Source: Actinomycetota bacterium
GTDB taxonomy: Bacteria; Actinomycetota; Actinomycetes; Mycobacteriales; Micromonosporaceae
Direction: 5' to 3'
NCBI GenBank assembly: GCA_005885555.1
Contig: VAWN01000096.1
Location: 1-32,997 of the forward strand
Length of the DNA stretch: 32,997 bases
A program made the translations under genes and the position numbers. A model generated the notes under the pieces. It saw only the letters and a list, made by a program, of their open reading frames with translations. It searched no databases and was not told the origin of the DNA. Numbering within the stretch: position 1 is the first letter of the stretch; each line of letters begins with the position of its first letter. This document shows positions 7,310 to 15,941 of the stretch, one piece after another.

Positions 7310-8142
7310 TCAACCGTCCAACAGCGCCAGTACCCGCCGGGCCTGGGCGTCGGCGGTACCCGCAGGATTGCGCCTTCCGACGGTCCGCCAGGTCGCAGCA
7401 GCCACAGCCAGAACATCGCCCACACGCGACGGGCCGCCCGCAGCCGAACCGGGTCGACATCGAAGCGCCCGCAGAACTCGTCGGCGTCCAGCCGCCGCGC
7501 CGACAGGTGCTCGGTCAGGATGGCGAGTTCCGTGGCCGGGTCGGAGACGGCGGCGTCCTCGAAGTCGACGATGCGGATCCGGTAGCCGTCCCAGAGGTAG
7601 TTGGCGAGGTTGGGATCGCGGTGCCCGAGTACCGTCCGCTCCGGCGCGGTCCGCAACAACGCGGGGTCCGGACCGTCCCGCCACGACAGCGCGGCATCGT
7701 AGGCTGCGGCGGCCACGCCACCTGCAGGCCGCGCAGCCGCGGTGAGCACGCGGGCGAACTCCAGATCGTCACCGGGCCGCCCGGCTGGCAGCGCGTCGTG
7801 GAGCACCGACCACAGCGCCGTGATGGCCGCGGCCAGGGCGTCGAGCTGGGCCGGCGTCGGTGCCCCGTCCAGCGGCTCCCCCGGCACCACGGTCATGGTC
7901 ACCACCGGGGGTACCGCGTCGAGGTCCGCGGCGACCGGCCGGGGTACCAGATCCGGGGCGTACCGGTGGACCAGCCGCAGCACCGACCATTCGCGGCGGT
8001 GCTCGCCACGGCGCCACGACGTGTACCGCTTGGTGACCGCCCCGCCGGCGAACCTCAGCTCGTGCGTGTGCGCGACCCTGAGTCCGGATCCGGGTTTCTC
8101 CCCCTGTCCGGTGGTGGCGCGGGTGGCGCACCATGGGTTCAT
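7310..8142 (-). pseudogene. Aminoglycoside phosphotransferase-like kinase, frameshifted near the C-terminus
   Basis: The protein reads as an APH/choline-kinase fold: RFAGGAVTKRYTSWRRGEHRREW, VVTMTVVPGEPLDG, the catalytic loop VLGHRDPNLANYLWDG, then RIRIVDFEDAAVSDPATELA and a C-terminal FWLWLLRPGGPSE. Near 7375 the frame breaks. The expected ending RNPAGTADAQARRVLALLDG followed by a stop (7310-7312) is intact in another frame. One base is missing in GGAAGGCGCAATCC; restoring it gives ...PSEGRNPAGT. Left as it is, the original frame runs on as far as 6625, across the M23 gene. Either the gene is broken or the assembly dropped a base. The ATG at 8142 is the only ordinary start near the N-terminus and overlaps the divergent gene's ATG. 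Confidence 0.7.
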
Positions 8143-8350
8143 GCGATTCATCTTGACCGTCGCCGGCCTGGTAGTGGCCGGCGTGCTCGCCATCTGGGTG
8201 ATCAAGGCGGTAATCGGCGTCGTGATCGGCCTGCTCAGCTTGATCTTCTGGGTCGCGATCGCGGTACTTGTGGTCGGCGGCGCGATCTACCTCGTCGGCA
8301 AGGCCCGGCGAGCGGTCACCGGCGAGTCACGCCGCCGCCTGCCGTACTGA
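8141..8350 (+). CDS. Small two-helix membrane protein (69 residues)
   Basis: The product is almost entirely hydrophobic. RFILTVAGLVVAGVLAIWVIKAVIGVVIGLLSLIFWVAIAVLVVGGAIYLV forms two closely spaced membrane helices, followed by a basic tail (KARRAVTGESRRRLPY). The ATG at 8141 overlaps the ATG of the divergent kinase gene. I see no Shine-Dalgarno sequence or clear -10 box, so the start is uncertain, although the hydrophobic core begins right after it. The function is unknown; many actinobacteria carry such peptides. Transcription probably ends at the hairpin at 8442-8473. Confidence 0.6.
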   Translation: MRFILTVAGLVVAGVLAIWVIKAVIGVVIGLLSLIFWVAIAVLVVGGAIYLVGKARRAVTGESRRRLPY

Positions 8351-8441
8351 GCCGGTCGGCAGGGCACGCCCGGCCACGCGCAACGGCCACGAGCAACGGC
8401 CGCCGGGCGCGGCCACGAGAACGCCGCCCACGAACGGCGCA

Positions 8442-8473
8442 GCCGGCCGCCCTCGCACTCCGGGGCGGCCGGC
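8442..8473. terminator. Bidirectional GC hairpin between convergent genes
   Basis: A perfect 11-bp inverted repeat (GCCGGCCGCCC at 8442-8452, GGGCGGCCGGC at 8463-8473) has a 10-nt loop. It lies in the 145-nt gap between the + strand membrane gene (ends 8350) and the - strand DUF2469 gene (ends 8496). There is no T-run, which is common for terminators in high-GC actinobacteria. Confidence 0.55.
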
Positions 8474-8495
8474 CAGCGTACCGACAGATGCGCGG

Positions 8496-8819
8496 CTACC
8501 CGCCGAATCCGGTGTCGGTGGGCAGCGAGATATCCGGCTTCTCCAGTTCCTCCACGTTGACGTCCTTGAAGGTCATCACGCGTACGTTCTTGACGAAGCG
8601 CGCCGGACGGTACATGTCCCAGACCCAGGCGTCCTGCATCTCGACCTCGAAGTAGACCTCGCCGTCGGAGTTACGCACGTGCAGGTCGACCTGGTTGGCC
8701 AGGTAGAAGCGGCGCTCGGTCTCGACCACGTAGGAGAACTGGCGCACGATGTCGCGGTACTCCCGGTAGAGCTGGAGCTCCATCTCGGTTTCGTACTTCT
8801 CGAGATCCTCCGCGCTCAT
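8496..8819 (-). CDS. DUF2469 family protein
   Basis: A 107-residue acidic protein that matches the actinobacterial DUF2469 pattern closely: MSAEDLEKYETEMELQLYRE, then VRQFSYVVETERRFYLANQVD, GEVYFEVEMQDAWVWDMYRP and FVKNVRVMTFKDVNVEELEK. No enzymatic motif is visible and the function is unknown. In actinobacteria it is a regular downstream neighbour of rnhB and the lepB/rplS block, as here (70 nt after rnhB). The ATG at 8819 has GAGGT just upstream. A small CTCAC/GTGAG triloop hairpin (8828-8840) lies directly before it, so its translation could respond to that fold. Confidence 0.88.
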   Translation of the reverse strand: MSAEDLEKYETEMELQLYREYRDIVRQFSYVVETERRFYLANQVDLHVRNSDGEVYFEVEMQDAWVWDMYRPARFVKNVRVMTFKDVNVEELEKPDISLPTDTGFGG

Positions 8820-8827
8820 CGCGCTAC

Positions 8828-8840
8828 CTCACTTCGTGAG
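8828..8840. repeat. Triloop hairpin before DUF2469
   Basis: CTCAC (8828-8832) and GTGAG (8836-8840) pair around a 3-nt loop. It lies in the 70-nt rnhB-DUF2469 gap, overlapping the likely ribosome-binding region. It may be a processing site or chance. Confidence 0.3.
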
Positions 8841-8889
8841 GCAGCCCGAGCCAGCGAGCCGGCCCGAGCAGGCACAGATTCAAGCTCGC

Positions 8890-9645
8890 TCATTGCGCTC
8901 CGTCCTCCACCCCGATCATGCTGCCATTCTCACGCACCCGCGCCTGCCGGAGCAGACCGTTACCGGACGCCACGCCGACCGTACCCCGCACGGGCGCCCG
9001 GCCGGCAACCGCGGCCACGTTGACGTACGAGAAGCGGTGCTCCGGGCACGGCCCGTGCCGCTGGAGGGCCTCGGAGTGCTCGGGCGTCACGTAGCCCTTG
9101 TGCTCGGCGAACCCGTACACCGGGTGCTGCTGGTCCAGCTCGCGCATGATCCGGTCCCGGGTGACCTTGGCGACCACGCTCGCCGCAGCCACGCACGCCG
9201 CGACCTGGTCACCCTTCCAGACCGCCAGCCCAGGGGTACCCAGACCGTCGACCGGGAACCCGTCGGTGAGCACGTACGACGGCGGTACCGACAGGCTCGC
9301 CAGCGCCCGGCGCAGCGCGGCCACGTTGCACACGTGCAGCCCGCGCGCGTCCACCTCGCCCGGCGGGATGCGGATGGCCGCCCAGGCCAGCGCGACCCGT
9401 ACCACCTCTTCGTAGATCCGCTCGCGTACCTGCGGCGTGAGCAGCTTGGAGTCATTGAGCCCGTCGATCTCCCCGCGCCGTCCCTCGGGCAGGATGACCG
9501 CGGCGGCCACCAGCGGCCCGGCGCAGGCGCCGCGGCCCGCCTCGTCGGCTCCGGCCACGTGGACGAACCCGCGCCGCTGCAGGGCCCGCTCCAGCGCGTA
9601 GATGCCGCCGGAGCGCTGGATGACGGTGCGGCCGGGGGGCAGCAT
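8890..9645 (-). CDS. rnhB: Ribonuclease HII
   Basis: A 251-residue RNase HII, which cuts the RNA strand of RNA-DNA hybrids and removes single ribonucleotides from DNA. The signature VAGADEAGRGACAGPLVAAAV supplies Asp34 and Glu35. Later acidic residues are the Asp in YVLTDGFPV and the Asp in VVAKVTRDRIM. GLNDSKLLTPQVRE and HPVYGFAEHKGYVTPEH are family blocks. The ATG at 9645 shares one base with the upstream Nudix stop (TGATG), so the two are probably coupled. The ~38-residue C-terminal tail (RAPVRGTVGVASGNGLLRQ...) is variable sequence. Confidence 0.94.
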   Translation of the reverse strand: MLPPGRTVIQRSGGIYALERALQRRGFVHVAGADEAGRGACAGPLVAAAVILPEGRRGEIDGLNDSKLLTPQVRERIYEEVVRVALAWAAIRIPPGEVDARGLHVCNVAALRRALASLSVPPSYVLTDGFPVDGLGTPGLAVWKGDQVAACVAAASVVAKVTRDRIMRELDQQHPVYGFAEHKGYVTPEHSEALQRHGPCPEHRFSYVNVAAVAGRAPVRGTVGVASGNGLLRQARVRENGSMIGVEDGAQ

Positions 9646-10100
9646 CACACCCCCACCAGGTCGCGGACGAGCTGGGGCAGCGTCTCGGGGTAGAAGTGCT
9701 CGGCGGTGGACTCCAGTTCGGCGACGGTCCACCAGCGGTGATCGTCCATCGCCACCCGTTCCAGGTCGTCGAAGTTCGACGTGTCGACCTCCCAGGACGG
9801 GATGCGCAGGAGGTAGAAGTCCTGCTCCTGGCGGTACGCGCGGCCGTCGAAGGAAAACTCGACGACGTTGCGGAACACCGGCTCGCCCAGTTCGGCCGGG
9901 TCCACCCGCAGGCCGGTCTCCTCGAACAGCTCCCGGGCCGCGCCCTGCGCCAGGCTCTCGCCGGGGTCCAGGCCGCCGCCCGGCGTCACCCAGAACTCGT
10001 CGGTGGGGTCCGCGGGGTCGACGCCGTGGAACAGCAGGATCCGGTCGGCCTCGTCGATCAGCAGGACCCGGGCGGCGGTTCGGGGAATCGGCTCGGCCAC
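9645..10100 (-). CDS. Nudix hydrolase
   Basis: A 151-residue protein with a complete Nudix box, GGGLDPGESLAQGAARELFEETGL (about residues 41-64), in the form GX5EX7REUXEEXGU. ARVLLIDEADRILLFHG and FWVTPGGG are typical flanks, and DDHRWWTVAEL follows the box. Nudix enzymes hydrolyse nucleoside diphosphates linked to another group; the substrate cannot be read from sequence. The GTG at 10100 lies 6 nt after TATCCT, so it may start its own leaderless mRNA while also lying 36 nt after lepB. It overlaps rnhB by one base. Confidence 0.9.
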   Translation of the reverse strand: MAEPIPRTAARVLLIDEADRILLFHGVDPADPTDEFWVTPGGGLDPGESLAQGAARELFEETGLRVDPAELGEPVFRNVVEFSFDGRAYRQEQDFYLLRIPSWEVDTSNFDDLERVAMDDHRWWTVAELESTAEHFYPETLPQLVRDLVGV

Positions 10101-10106
10101 GTAGCG

Positions 10107-10112
10107 AGGATA
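10107..10112 (-). promoter_or_regulatory. -10 box of a leaderless Nudix-rnhB mRNA
   Basis: On the minus strand TATCCT ends 6 nt before the Nudix GTG at 10100. It lies in the 36-nt gap after lepB, so it could give an internal promoter within the operon. Confidence 0.45.
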
Positions 10113-10136
10113 GTGCGGGCCGCGGCGGCGCGGGCG

Positions 10137-10775
10137 CTAGGCCGGCGCTGACGGTATGACACTGAACCCCGGGGGTACCGACAGCCAGCCGGCCCGGTTG
10201 AACGGCCAGAACGTGACGAACGCCCGCCCGACCACGGCGCTGAGCGGGATCGTCGCCTGAATGATGTCATGGTTGGTCCGGTTGTACTGGTCGCGCGAAT
10301 CCCCCGAGTGGTACCGGTTGTCGCCCATGACCCACAGCCGACCCTTGGGCACCACGACGTCGAACTGCTCGGGGCTGGCCGGCAGGTTGGCTCCGTCGTC
10401 GGTGTTGAGGTACGGCTCGTCGAGCACCTTGCCGTTGATCGTGATCTTTCCGCCGACACAGCACTTGACATGGTCGCCGCCGATGCCGATCACCCGCTTG
10501 ATGAAGTCGGTCTCGGTCGGGTCGCTCTTCCACTCCTGCGGTGCGGTGAACACGACGATCTCGCCCCGGCGCGGATCGCGGAAGTCGTAGACCAGTTTGT
10601 TGACGAGTACCCGGTCGTTGATGTTGAGCGTGTGCTCCATCGACTCCGACGGGATGTAGAACGTCTGGAGCACGAACGCCCGGACCAGGATCGCGACCAC
10701 GATCGCCACGCCGAGGAGGATCGGAAGTTCGCGCCAGAACGAGGTGTTGCGACGCCCGGTCGTCTCGTCAATCAC
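10137..10775 (-). CDS. lepB: Type I signal peptidase (second copy)
   Basis: A 212-residue membrane-anchored signal peptidase. One N-terminal helix (LPILLGVAIVVAILVRAFVL) is followed by the nucleophile block FYIPSESMEHTL (Ser45), then the general-base block TDFIKRVIGIGGDHVKC (Lys93) and the VMGDNRYHSGDSRDQ box. It cleaves signal peptides outside the membrane. The GTG at 10775 overlaps the upstream lepB stop (GTGA), so translation is coupled. It differs from its neighbour in the insert between the two catalytic blocks and in lacking a C-terminal helix. Two tandem lepB genes probably reflect duplication with specialisation, as in Streptomyces. Confidence 0.93.
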   Translation of the reverse strand: MIDETTGRRNTSFWRELPILLGVAIVVAILVRAFVLQTFYIPSESMEHTLNINDRVLVNKLVYDFRDPRRGEIVVFTAPQEWKSDPTETDFIKRVIGIGGDHVKCCVGGKITINGKVLDEPYLNTDDGANLPASPEQFDVVVPKGRLWVMGDNRYHSGDSRDQYNRTNHDIIQATIPLSAVVGRAFVTFWPFNRAGWLSVPPGFSVIPSAPA

Positions 10776-11659
10776 GGAGGGAGCCTACGTCGTCGAGCAC
10801 GCCGGAGAAGTCTGGAACGCGCGGGTACGCCCAAAGACGCGAGGATCGGTAGTACGACAGTGATGTCGAGTGCAACGTGCACCGACCGCGACGGTACCGG
10901 GGCGGCCGACACGGGCTTCGGCACGGTGCCGAATGTCGCCGGAGTGCCCAGCGTGTCCCAGTGCGCCGTGGGCCAGACGATGACGAACGCCTTGCCGATC
11001 ACGTTGGCGATCGGCACCTGACCGGAACATCGCGAGTCGGCCGACACGAACCGGTGGTCGCCCATCACCCACAGGTTGCCCGGCGCCACGTGTACCGGAT
11101 CGAACCCGCGCGGTCCGCAGTGCCCCGGACCGGCGACCCCCTCCAGCGGAGAGTTCTCGCTGACGTACGGCTCGTCCAGCGGCTGCCCGTTGACCGTCAC
11201 CCGGCCCTGCGCGTCGCAGCACTGCACGGTGTCGCCGGGCAGGCCGATCACCCGCTTGATGAAGTCCTTCTCGCCCGGCTGGCTGATCCCGACCAGGTCG
11301 CCGAGCGTGCGACCGAGCTTGGCCAGGAACGAGTTGTTGACCGGCGCGGTACCGGTCTCCGGAGCCCAGTTGTCGTTGCCGCGGAAGACGATGATGTCGC
11401 CCCGGGCCGGCTGCCGGGTGTCGTAGACGACCTTGTTGACCAGGACCCGGTCGCCGATCATCAGGGTGTTCTCCATCGACCCCGACGGGATGACGAACGC
11501 CTGGAAAAGGAAGGTCCGGATCAGGACGGCGAGGCAGAACGCGACGATCAGCAGCAGCGGCAACTCCTGCCACAGGGGCATGTTCTTGCGCACCCGCATC
11601 GCCCGGTGCCGCCAGGCTTCTCCCGGCGGTGCCAGCGCGGCGTGCAAGCCTTTTCGCAC
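10772..11659 (-). CDS. lepB: Type I signal peptidase (first copy, with C-terminal helix)
   Basis: A 295-residue signal peptidase from the chosen start. The N-terminal helix (ELPLLLIVAFCLAVLIRTFLF) precedes AFVIPSGSMENTL (Ser61), EKDFIKRVIGLPGD (Lys135) and NLWVMGDHRFVSADSR. A Cys pair (TVQCCDAQ) and the loop GPGHCGPRGFDPVHVAPG are present. Near the C-terminus a second hydrophobic stretch (VALDITVVLPILASLGV) precedes a basic RRARRRR tail, so both ends may be membrane-anchored. GTG 11659 was chosen because GGGGAG lies 6 nt upstream; ATG 11599 and TTG 11734 are in-frame alternatives. It overlaps the second lepB by 4 bases. Confidence 0.9.
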   Translation of the reverse strand: MRKGLHAALAPPGEAWRHRAMRVRKNMPLWQELPLLLIVAFCLAVLIRTFLFQAFVIPSGSMENTLMIGDRVLVNKVVYDTRQPARGDIIVFRGNDNWAPETGTAPVNNSFLAKLGRTLGDLVGISQPGEKDFIKRVIGLPGDTVQCCDAQGRVTVNGQPLDEPYVSENSPLEGVAGPGHCGPRGFDPVHVAPGNLWVMGDHRFVSADSRCSGQVPIANVIGKAFVIVWPTAHWDTLGTPATFGTVPKPVSAAPVPSRSVHVALDITVVLPILASLGVPARSRLLRRARRRRLPP

Positions 11660-11929
11660 GTCGAGCTCCCCGAATACGCCACTACCGCCCAGGGCGATCA
11701 GCTCCGAGCGGTAGTGCAGGTAACGCCGGTGCAAAAGGTCTCACACCGAAACGTAAAGCCACCCACCCTCTCCGCAAGAGTAGATCTTCCAAACCAGTTT
11801 GGCGAACCCGCGGGGCTCGCTCCCTCAGCCCTGCCCCGTCCACTCGCTTCGCGGCGCTCAGACGCCCGGTCTTCCCTCGTCGCTACGCTCCTCAGTCCAG
11901 ACCAGGCCGCGCCACTCCCGCTCGCTCCC
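11660..11929 (-). other. rplS-lepB spacer with palindrome and direct repeat
   Basis: This 270-nt gap has no convincing gene. It holds a perfect 6-bp palindrome with a 2-nt centre (11789-11802). A 14-bp direct repeat GCTCGCTCCCTCAG occurs at 11815-11828 and 11920-11933; the second copy overlaps the rplS stop codon. A less GC-rich patch at about 11730-11805 contains TACTCT on the minus strand and may hold the lepB promoter. The rest is low-complexity GAGCGAG-type sequence. Confidence 0.45.
11789..11802. promoter_or_regulatory. Palindrome upstream of lepB, possible operator
   Basis: CCAAAC and GTTTGG are perfect complements separated by CA. The palindrome sits 130 nt upstream of the chosen lepB start, beside the possible -10 box TACTCT (minus strand). 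It could be an operator or a small RNA hairpin. Confidence 0.3.
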
Positions 11930-12286
11930 TCAGCTCGCTGGGCGCTCGCGCAGCTCCTTGATCTTCGCCTTCTTCCCGCGCAGCTCACGCAGGTAGTACA
12001 GCTTCGCGCGGCGCACGTCGCCGCGGGTGACGACCTCGATCCGGTCCAGCGTCGGGCTGTTGATCGGGAAGGTCCGCTCGACTCCGACCCCGAAGCTGAT
12101 CTTGCGAACGGTGAAGGTCTCCCGCAGGCCCGATCCCTGGCGCCGGATCACGACGCCGTTGAAGATCTGGATCCGGGAGCGGTTGCCCTCCACGACCCGG
12201 GCGTGCACCTTGAGCGTGTCGCCGGGCCGGAACTGCGGGATGTCGGTCCGCTGCGACTGGGCGTCCAGGGCGTCCAGCGTGTTCAT
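11930..12286 (-). CDS. rplS: Large ribosomal subunit protein bL19
   Basis: A 118-residue bL19. The blocks [87 protein letters not shown] are the family pattern, and the length is normal. It binds 23S rRNA at the subunit interface. The ATG at 12286 has GAGGAAG upstream. It follows trmD by 97 nt, a gap that holds a hairpin, so the ribosomal protein may be expressed at a different level from TrmD, as is known for the E. coli rpsP-rimM-trmD-rplS operon. Confidence 0.96.
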   Translation of the reverse strand: MNTLDALDAQSQRTDIPQFRPGDTLKVHARVVEGNRSRIQIFNGVVIRRQGSGLRETFTVRKISFGVGVERTFPINSPTLDRIEVVTRGDVRRAKLYYLRELRGKKAKIKELRERPAS

Positions 12287-12357
12287 CGCTGCTGCTTCCT
12301 CGGGGCTCGTGGGCGGGTCGCGCCGCACGCGACCACACCGGTGGAGTACTTGATGGC

Positions 12358-12376
12358 GCCGCGGACGCGCCGCGGC
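12358..12376 (-). terminator. GC hairpin between trmD and rplS, possible attenuator
   Basis: GCCGCGG (12358-12364) and CCGCGGC (12370-12376) pair around a 5-nt loop, 7 nt after the trmD stop. There is no T-run. It could act as a partial terminator or as an mRNA processing or stability element within the operon. Confidence 0.35.
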
Positions 12377-12383
12377 AACCCCA

Positions 12384-13142
12384 CTACTTTGCCATATCCG
12401 GGGCGGAGATCTGAAATCCGGCCCCCGCCAGCACCGCTCTGTCGTGTTTGTCCAGCGCCTCGGGGCGCAGCGCGGCCAGCAGGTCGGGCCGCCGCGCCGC
12501 GGTACGCAGCAGCGCCTGGTCCCGCCGCCACCGGGCGATCCGGCCGTGGTCACCCGAACGCAGGATCTCCGGTACCGCCAAGTCCCGCCACACCGGCGGC
12601 TTGGTGTACCCGGGCGCCTCCAACAGCCCGTCCGCGTGCGACTCGTCGACGAGGGACTCCGCATTGCCGAGTACCCCCGGCAGCAGCCGGACCACCGCTT
12701 CCATGATCACCAGTACCGCGACCTCGCCGCCGAACAGCACGTAGTCGCCCAGCGAGACCTCGGTGACCGGCATCCGGCCCGCGGCATGGTCGAGTACCCG
12801 CTGGTCGATCCCCTCGTACCGGCCGCATGCGAAGATCAGGTGCGGCTCCCCGGCGAGCGAATGCGCAAGACGCTGGGTGAACGGCACCCCGGCCGGCGAC
12901 GGCACGACGAGACGCCCGGCGGGGAGCGCGTCGAGGGCCTCCCCCCACGGTTCCGGGCGCATGACCATGCCCGGCCCGCCGCCGTACGGCGTGTCGTCGA
13001 CCGTGCGGTGCACGTCGTGCGTCCACTGCCGCAGGTCGTGCACGGTCACCTCGACCAGGCCGGTCGCCCGGGCCCGGCCGATCAGGGAGAGCTCCAGCGG
13101 CGCGAGGTACTCCGGAAAGATCGTGACGACGTCGACCCTCAC
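12384..13142 (-). CDS. trmD: tRNA (guanine-N1)-methyltransferase
   Basis: A 252-residue SPOUT methyltransferase that makes m1G37 in tRNAs and so prevents frameshifting. [13 protein letters not shown] opens the protein. [33 protein letters not shown] and the knot region [32 protein letters not shown] form the SAM-binding trefoil. [21 protein letters not shown] is the catalytic-Asp loop. The GTG at 13142 overlaps the rimM stop (GTGA), so the two are translationally coupled. Confidence 0.96.
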   Translation of the reverse strand: MRVDVVTIFPEYLAPLELSLIGRARATGLVEVTVHDLRQWTHDVHRTVDDTPYGGGPGMVMRPEPWGEALDALPAGRLVVPSPAGVPFTQRLAHSLAGEPHLIFACGRYEGIDQRVLDHAAGRMPVTEVSLGDYVLFGGEVAVLVIMEAVVRLLPGVLGNAESLVDESHADGLLEAPGYTKPPVWRDLAVPEILRSGDHGRIARWRRDQALLRTAARRPDLLAALRPEALDKHDRAVLAGAGFQISAPDMAK

Positions 13143-13648
13143 AGGTCCAGCAACCCTTCCGGCGGGGTCAGCACCACCCGGCCGGCGTCGAGGTCGACCG
13201 TCGGCACGATCGCCTTGACGAACGGCACCAGCGCGGTCCGTCCGGACGCCAGGCGCAGCACCAGCAGGTCGGCGCCCGGTGGGTGGTCGACCCGGACGAC
13301 GTCGCCAAGCGCCTCGCCGGACAGGGCGACCGCGGTGAGCCCGACGAGCTGGAAGTCGTGGTACTCGTCAGGGTCGGTCGGTGGCGGTACCTCGGCGGAG
13401 TCCACGCACAGCTTCACCCCGCGCAGGGCGTCCGCGCCGTCCCGGTCCGGTACCCCCTCGAAGGCCACGATGAGCCGGCCCTGGTGCGGGCGGACCGCCT
13501 CGATCGTCAGCGGCCCGGCCGTGGCCGGATCGGTGACCAGCGCCGCGCCGGGCGTGAACCGCGCGGCCGGCTCGTCGGTGGTGACCTCGACCACCACCTC
13601 GCCGCGGATGCCGTGCGGCCGGACGATCTGGCCGACGACCAGCTGCAC
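13139..13648 (-). CDS. rimM: 16S rRNA processing protein RimM
   Basis: A 169-residue protein that helps mature the 30S head by binding uS19. The N-terminal block [30 protein letters not shown] is the RimM signature. The C-terminal PRC-barrel appears as [36 protein letters not shown] and ends [30 protein letters not shown]. The GTG at 13648 lies 4 nt after the khpA stop. The stop overlaps trmD by 4 bases. Confidence 0.95.
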   Translation of the reverse strand: MQLVVGQIVRPHGIRGEVVVEVTTDEPAARFTPGAALVTDPATAGPLTIEAVRPHQGRLIVAFEGVPDRDGADALRGVKLCVDSAEVPPPTDPDEYHDFQLVGLTAVALSGEALGDVVRVDHPPGADLLVLRLASGRTALVPFVKAIVPTVDLDAGRVVLTPPEGLLDL

Positions 13649-13652
13649 CGGA

Positions 13653-13913
13653 CTAGTACGCGTCGACGATGTCGACGCGTACCCCGCGGCCGCCGATCGA
13701 CGTGATGAGCTGGCGCAGCGCCTTGGCGGTGCGCCCGCCCCGGCCGATCACCGTGCCCAGGTCCTCGGGGTGCACCCGGACCTCCAGCCGCTGCCCGCGG
13801 CGCGAGTCGACCATCCGGACCCGTACCTCGTCCGGATGGTCGACGATGCCCTTGACCAGATGCTCCAGCGCCGGCCGGAGCGCGCTGTCAGCCCTGCGTA
13901 CCGGCGTCGGCAC
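13653..13913 (-). CDS. khpA: KH-domain RNA-binding protein KhpA
   Basis: An 86-residue single-KH protein: [21 protein letters not shown], then [28 protein letters not shown] with the GxxG-type loop GRGG. KhpA proteins bind RNA, in some bacteria together with KhpB, and influence cell size and division. The gene sits between rpsP and rimM, its normal place in Gram-positives. The ATG at 13913 makes it overlap the rpsP 3' end by 26 nt; it is the only ordinary in-frame start before the conserved region. Confidence 0.92.
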   Translation of the reverse strand: MPTPVRRADSALRPALEHLVKGIVDHPDEVRVRMVDSRRGQRLEVRVHPEDLGTVIGRGGRTAKALRQLITSIGGRGVRVDIVDAY

Positions 13914-14352
13914 CGGCGCTCTCCTCGGTCTGCGTCTCGGCCGCGGGCGCCTCGGCAGCCGCCGCCTTCTTCGCGGCCTTCCTGGCCGGCTTGGTCTCGG
14001 CCGGCGCGACGCCCGCCGCGGCCTGCGCCTCGGCCTCGTACCGCGCCCGGCGGTCGGTCCGTGCCGGCGCCACCTTCAGCGGTTCGGGGGCCGGCAGGCC
14101 CTTGTACTTCTGCCAGTCGCCGGTCTTCTCCAGGATGCGCTGCACCGGCTCGCTCGGCTGGGCGCCGACCGACAGCCAGTACTGCGCGCGCTCGGAGTTG
14201 ACCTCGATGCGCGACGGCTCCTCCTTGGGGTGGTAGATCCCGATGTACTCGATGGCCCGACCGTCACGCTTGGTGCGCGAGTCGGCGACGACGATGCGGT
14301 ACTGCGGGTTGCGGATCTTGCCCATCCGCAGAAGCCGGATCTTTACGGCCAC
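13888..14352 (-). CDS. rpsP: Small ribosomal subunit protein bS16 with long tail
   Basis: A 154-residue bS16. The conserved ~80-residue core ([69 protein letters not shown]) is followed by an Ala/Lys/Glu-rich tail of about 60 residues, usual in actinobacteria and probably disordered. The GTG at 14352 (GTG GCC GTA AAG) is chosen for the preceding AGGAG, 9 nt upstream, and for the family N-terminus MAVKIRL. It is the first gene of the minus-strand block rpsP-khpA-rimM-trmD-rplS. Confidence 0.95.
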   Translation of the reverse strand: MAVKIRLLRMGKIRNPQYRIVVADSRTKRDGRAIEYIGIYHPKEEPSRIEVNSERAQYWLSVGAQPSEPVQRILEKTGDWQKYKGLPAPEPLKVAPARTDRRARYEAEAQAAAGVAPAETKPARKAAKKAAAAEAPAAETQTEESAGADAGTQG

Positions 14353-14487
14353 TACTGCTCGCTCCTGAGTCTTCTTGATTCGAGCCGCGCGGCCGGGATC
14401 GTGGGGCTGATCCGGCAGGGTGGCTCGTGGACTGGCGACGCACCCGGGGTTAGAGGGCGCCGGGCGCGCGCCGGATACCAACGAGCC

Positions 14488-14517
14488 ATTGTGCCAGACG
14501 CCGCCACCGAGGGTCAC
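14488..14517 (-). promoter_or_regulatory. Possible rpsP promoter
   Basis: On the minus strand GTGACC (14517-14512) and CACAAT (14493-14488) are separated by 18 nt, roughly like -35 and -10 boxes. This would leave a 5' leader of about 130 nt before rpsP. The -35 overlaps the stop codon of the upstream monooxygenase gene. The match is weak. The rest of 14353-14513 holds no gene. Confidence 0.3.
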
Positions 14518-15926
14518 CTCAGGAGCCCCACCCGGCCACACCACCGGGTCAGCGCCTCCGCAACGCCGCTGCCGTCCTCCGCTGCCCAGGCCATGTAGGC
14601 ATCGGGCCGGACCAGGATCGCCCGCCCGGTCGGCCGGGCCGGCGCGACCGCGTCGACGCGGTCCGCCCAACCCTCCGGCGCGTCACCCAGGAGCACGAAG
14701 TGCCCGCTGCGCAGCGCCTCGTAGAGCCGCCGGCCGTCGGCCAGCGCCAGGTCCGGGACGCGCTGCCCGACCAGCGGGTGGTCACCCTTGCGCCGGGGGT
14801 ACCCGATGCCGATGCCCGTGACGACCCCGATCGCGCGATGGGCGACGGGTGGCAGTCGCAGGGCGGTGGCGGCGACGAGGTTGCGGACGGCACGGCCCGG
14901 GGCGGAGCCCACCAGCGCCGTCCGGATGATGGCGCCGCTGCTGCGCAGGACCAGCTTGCCGACCGGGTGCCGCTCGGTCTGGTACGAGTCGAGCAGGCCC
15001 TCGGGCGCCCAGCCCTGCACCGCGGCGGCCAGCTTCCAGCCCAGGTTGGCCGCGTCCTGCAGGCCGGTGTTCATGCCCTGCCCGCCGGCCGGCGAGTGGA
15101 CGTGCGCGGCGTCGCCGGCGAGGAACACCCGGCCGACCCGGTACCGCGGCACCTGCCGCTCGTCGCTGTGGAACCGCGACAGCCAGCGCGGGTCGTGCAT
15201 GCCGAAGTCGGTGCCCAGCGCGTCCCGGGTGGTCCGGCGGATCTCGTCGAAGTCCAGCGGCGCGTCGTCGGCGACCTGGTGGTGCCGGTTCCAGGCGAAG
15301 ATGCGGTACCAGCCGTCGCCGAACGGCGCGACGAGCGCGAAGCTGTCGCCCGAACCGTTGACCGCGACCGCGTCCGGTGGCGTGTCGCGCAGCCGGACGT
15401 CGGCCAGCATGATCGACCTGATGATCGACCGGCCCGGGAACGGCAGCCCGAGCAGCCGCCGCACCGCACTGTTCACCCCGTCGGTACCGACGACGTACCC
15501 GGCCCGGTAGCTGGTACCGGCGCGGTCGGTCAGCTCGACCCCGCCGTCGTCCTGGCGCAGCCCGACGACCTCGGCGCCGGGCACGATGCGGGCACCGAGC
15601 CGCTCGGCGCGCTCCCGCAGCACCCGCTCGACGTGGTATTGCGGCGTGATCAGCACGTACGGGTACCGGCTGGGCAGCTCGGCCAGGTTCAACCCGGTGC
15701 CGCCGAACAGGCGCAGTTCGGTGACCTTCTTCCCGGTCGCCACGAGCTCGTCGGCGACCCCGCGCGCGTCGAGCTCCTCCAGTGTCCGCGCGTGTACCGC
15801 GAACGCGCGCGTCAGGTTCGACTCGTCGACGCGGCGCTCCAGAACCGTGCACGAGAGCCCGGCGGCGGCGAGGTCACCGGCGAGCAGCAGGCCGGTCGGG
15901 CCGGCCCCGACGATGATGACGTCCAT
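14514..15926 (-). CDS. Class A FAD-dependent aromatic monooxygenase
   Basis: A 470-residue flavoprotein hydroxylase of the PheA/TfdB/UbiH group. Three motifs are intact: the ADP-binding GAGPTG near residues 7-12 ([22 protein letters not shown]), the DG motif in [21 protein letters not shown], and the GD motif in [37 protein letters not shown]. These enzymes use NAD(P)H and O2 to hydroxylate aromatic substrates; antibiotic-inactivating relatives such as rifampicin monooxygenase share the layout, but the substrate is not readable here. The ATG at 15926 has TGGAGGC upstream. It diverges from a TetR gene and has TetR-type operators over its promoter, so it is probably induced by its substrate. 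Confidence 0.9.
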   Translation of the reverse strand: MDVIIVGAGPTGLLLAGDLAAAGLSCTVLERRVDESNLTRAFAVHARTLEELDARGVADELVATGKKVTELRLFGGTGLNLAELPSRYPYVLITPQYHVERVLRERAERLGARIVPGAEVVGLRQDDGGVELTDRAGTSYRAGYVVGTDGVNSAVRRLLGLPFPGRSIIRSIMLADVRLRDTPPDAVAVNGSGDSFALVAPFGDGWYRIFAWNRHHQVADDAPLDFDEIRRTTRDALGTDFGMHDPRWLSRFHSDERQVPRYRVGRVFLAGDAAHVHSPAGGQGMNTGLQDAANLGWKLAAAVQGWAPEGLLDSYQTERHPVGKLVLRSSGAIIRTALVGSAPGRAVRNLVAATALRLPPVAHRAIGVVTGIGIGYPRRKGDHPLVGQRVPDLALADGRRLYEALRSGHFVLLGDAPEGWADRVDAVAPARPTGRAILVRPDAYMAWAAEDGSGVAEALTRWCGRVGLLR

Positions 15927-15941
15927 GTCAGCCTCCAGAAA

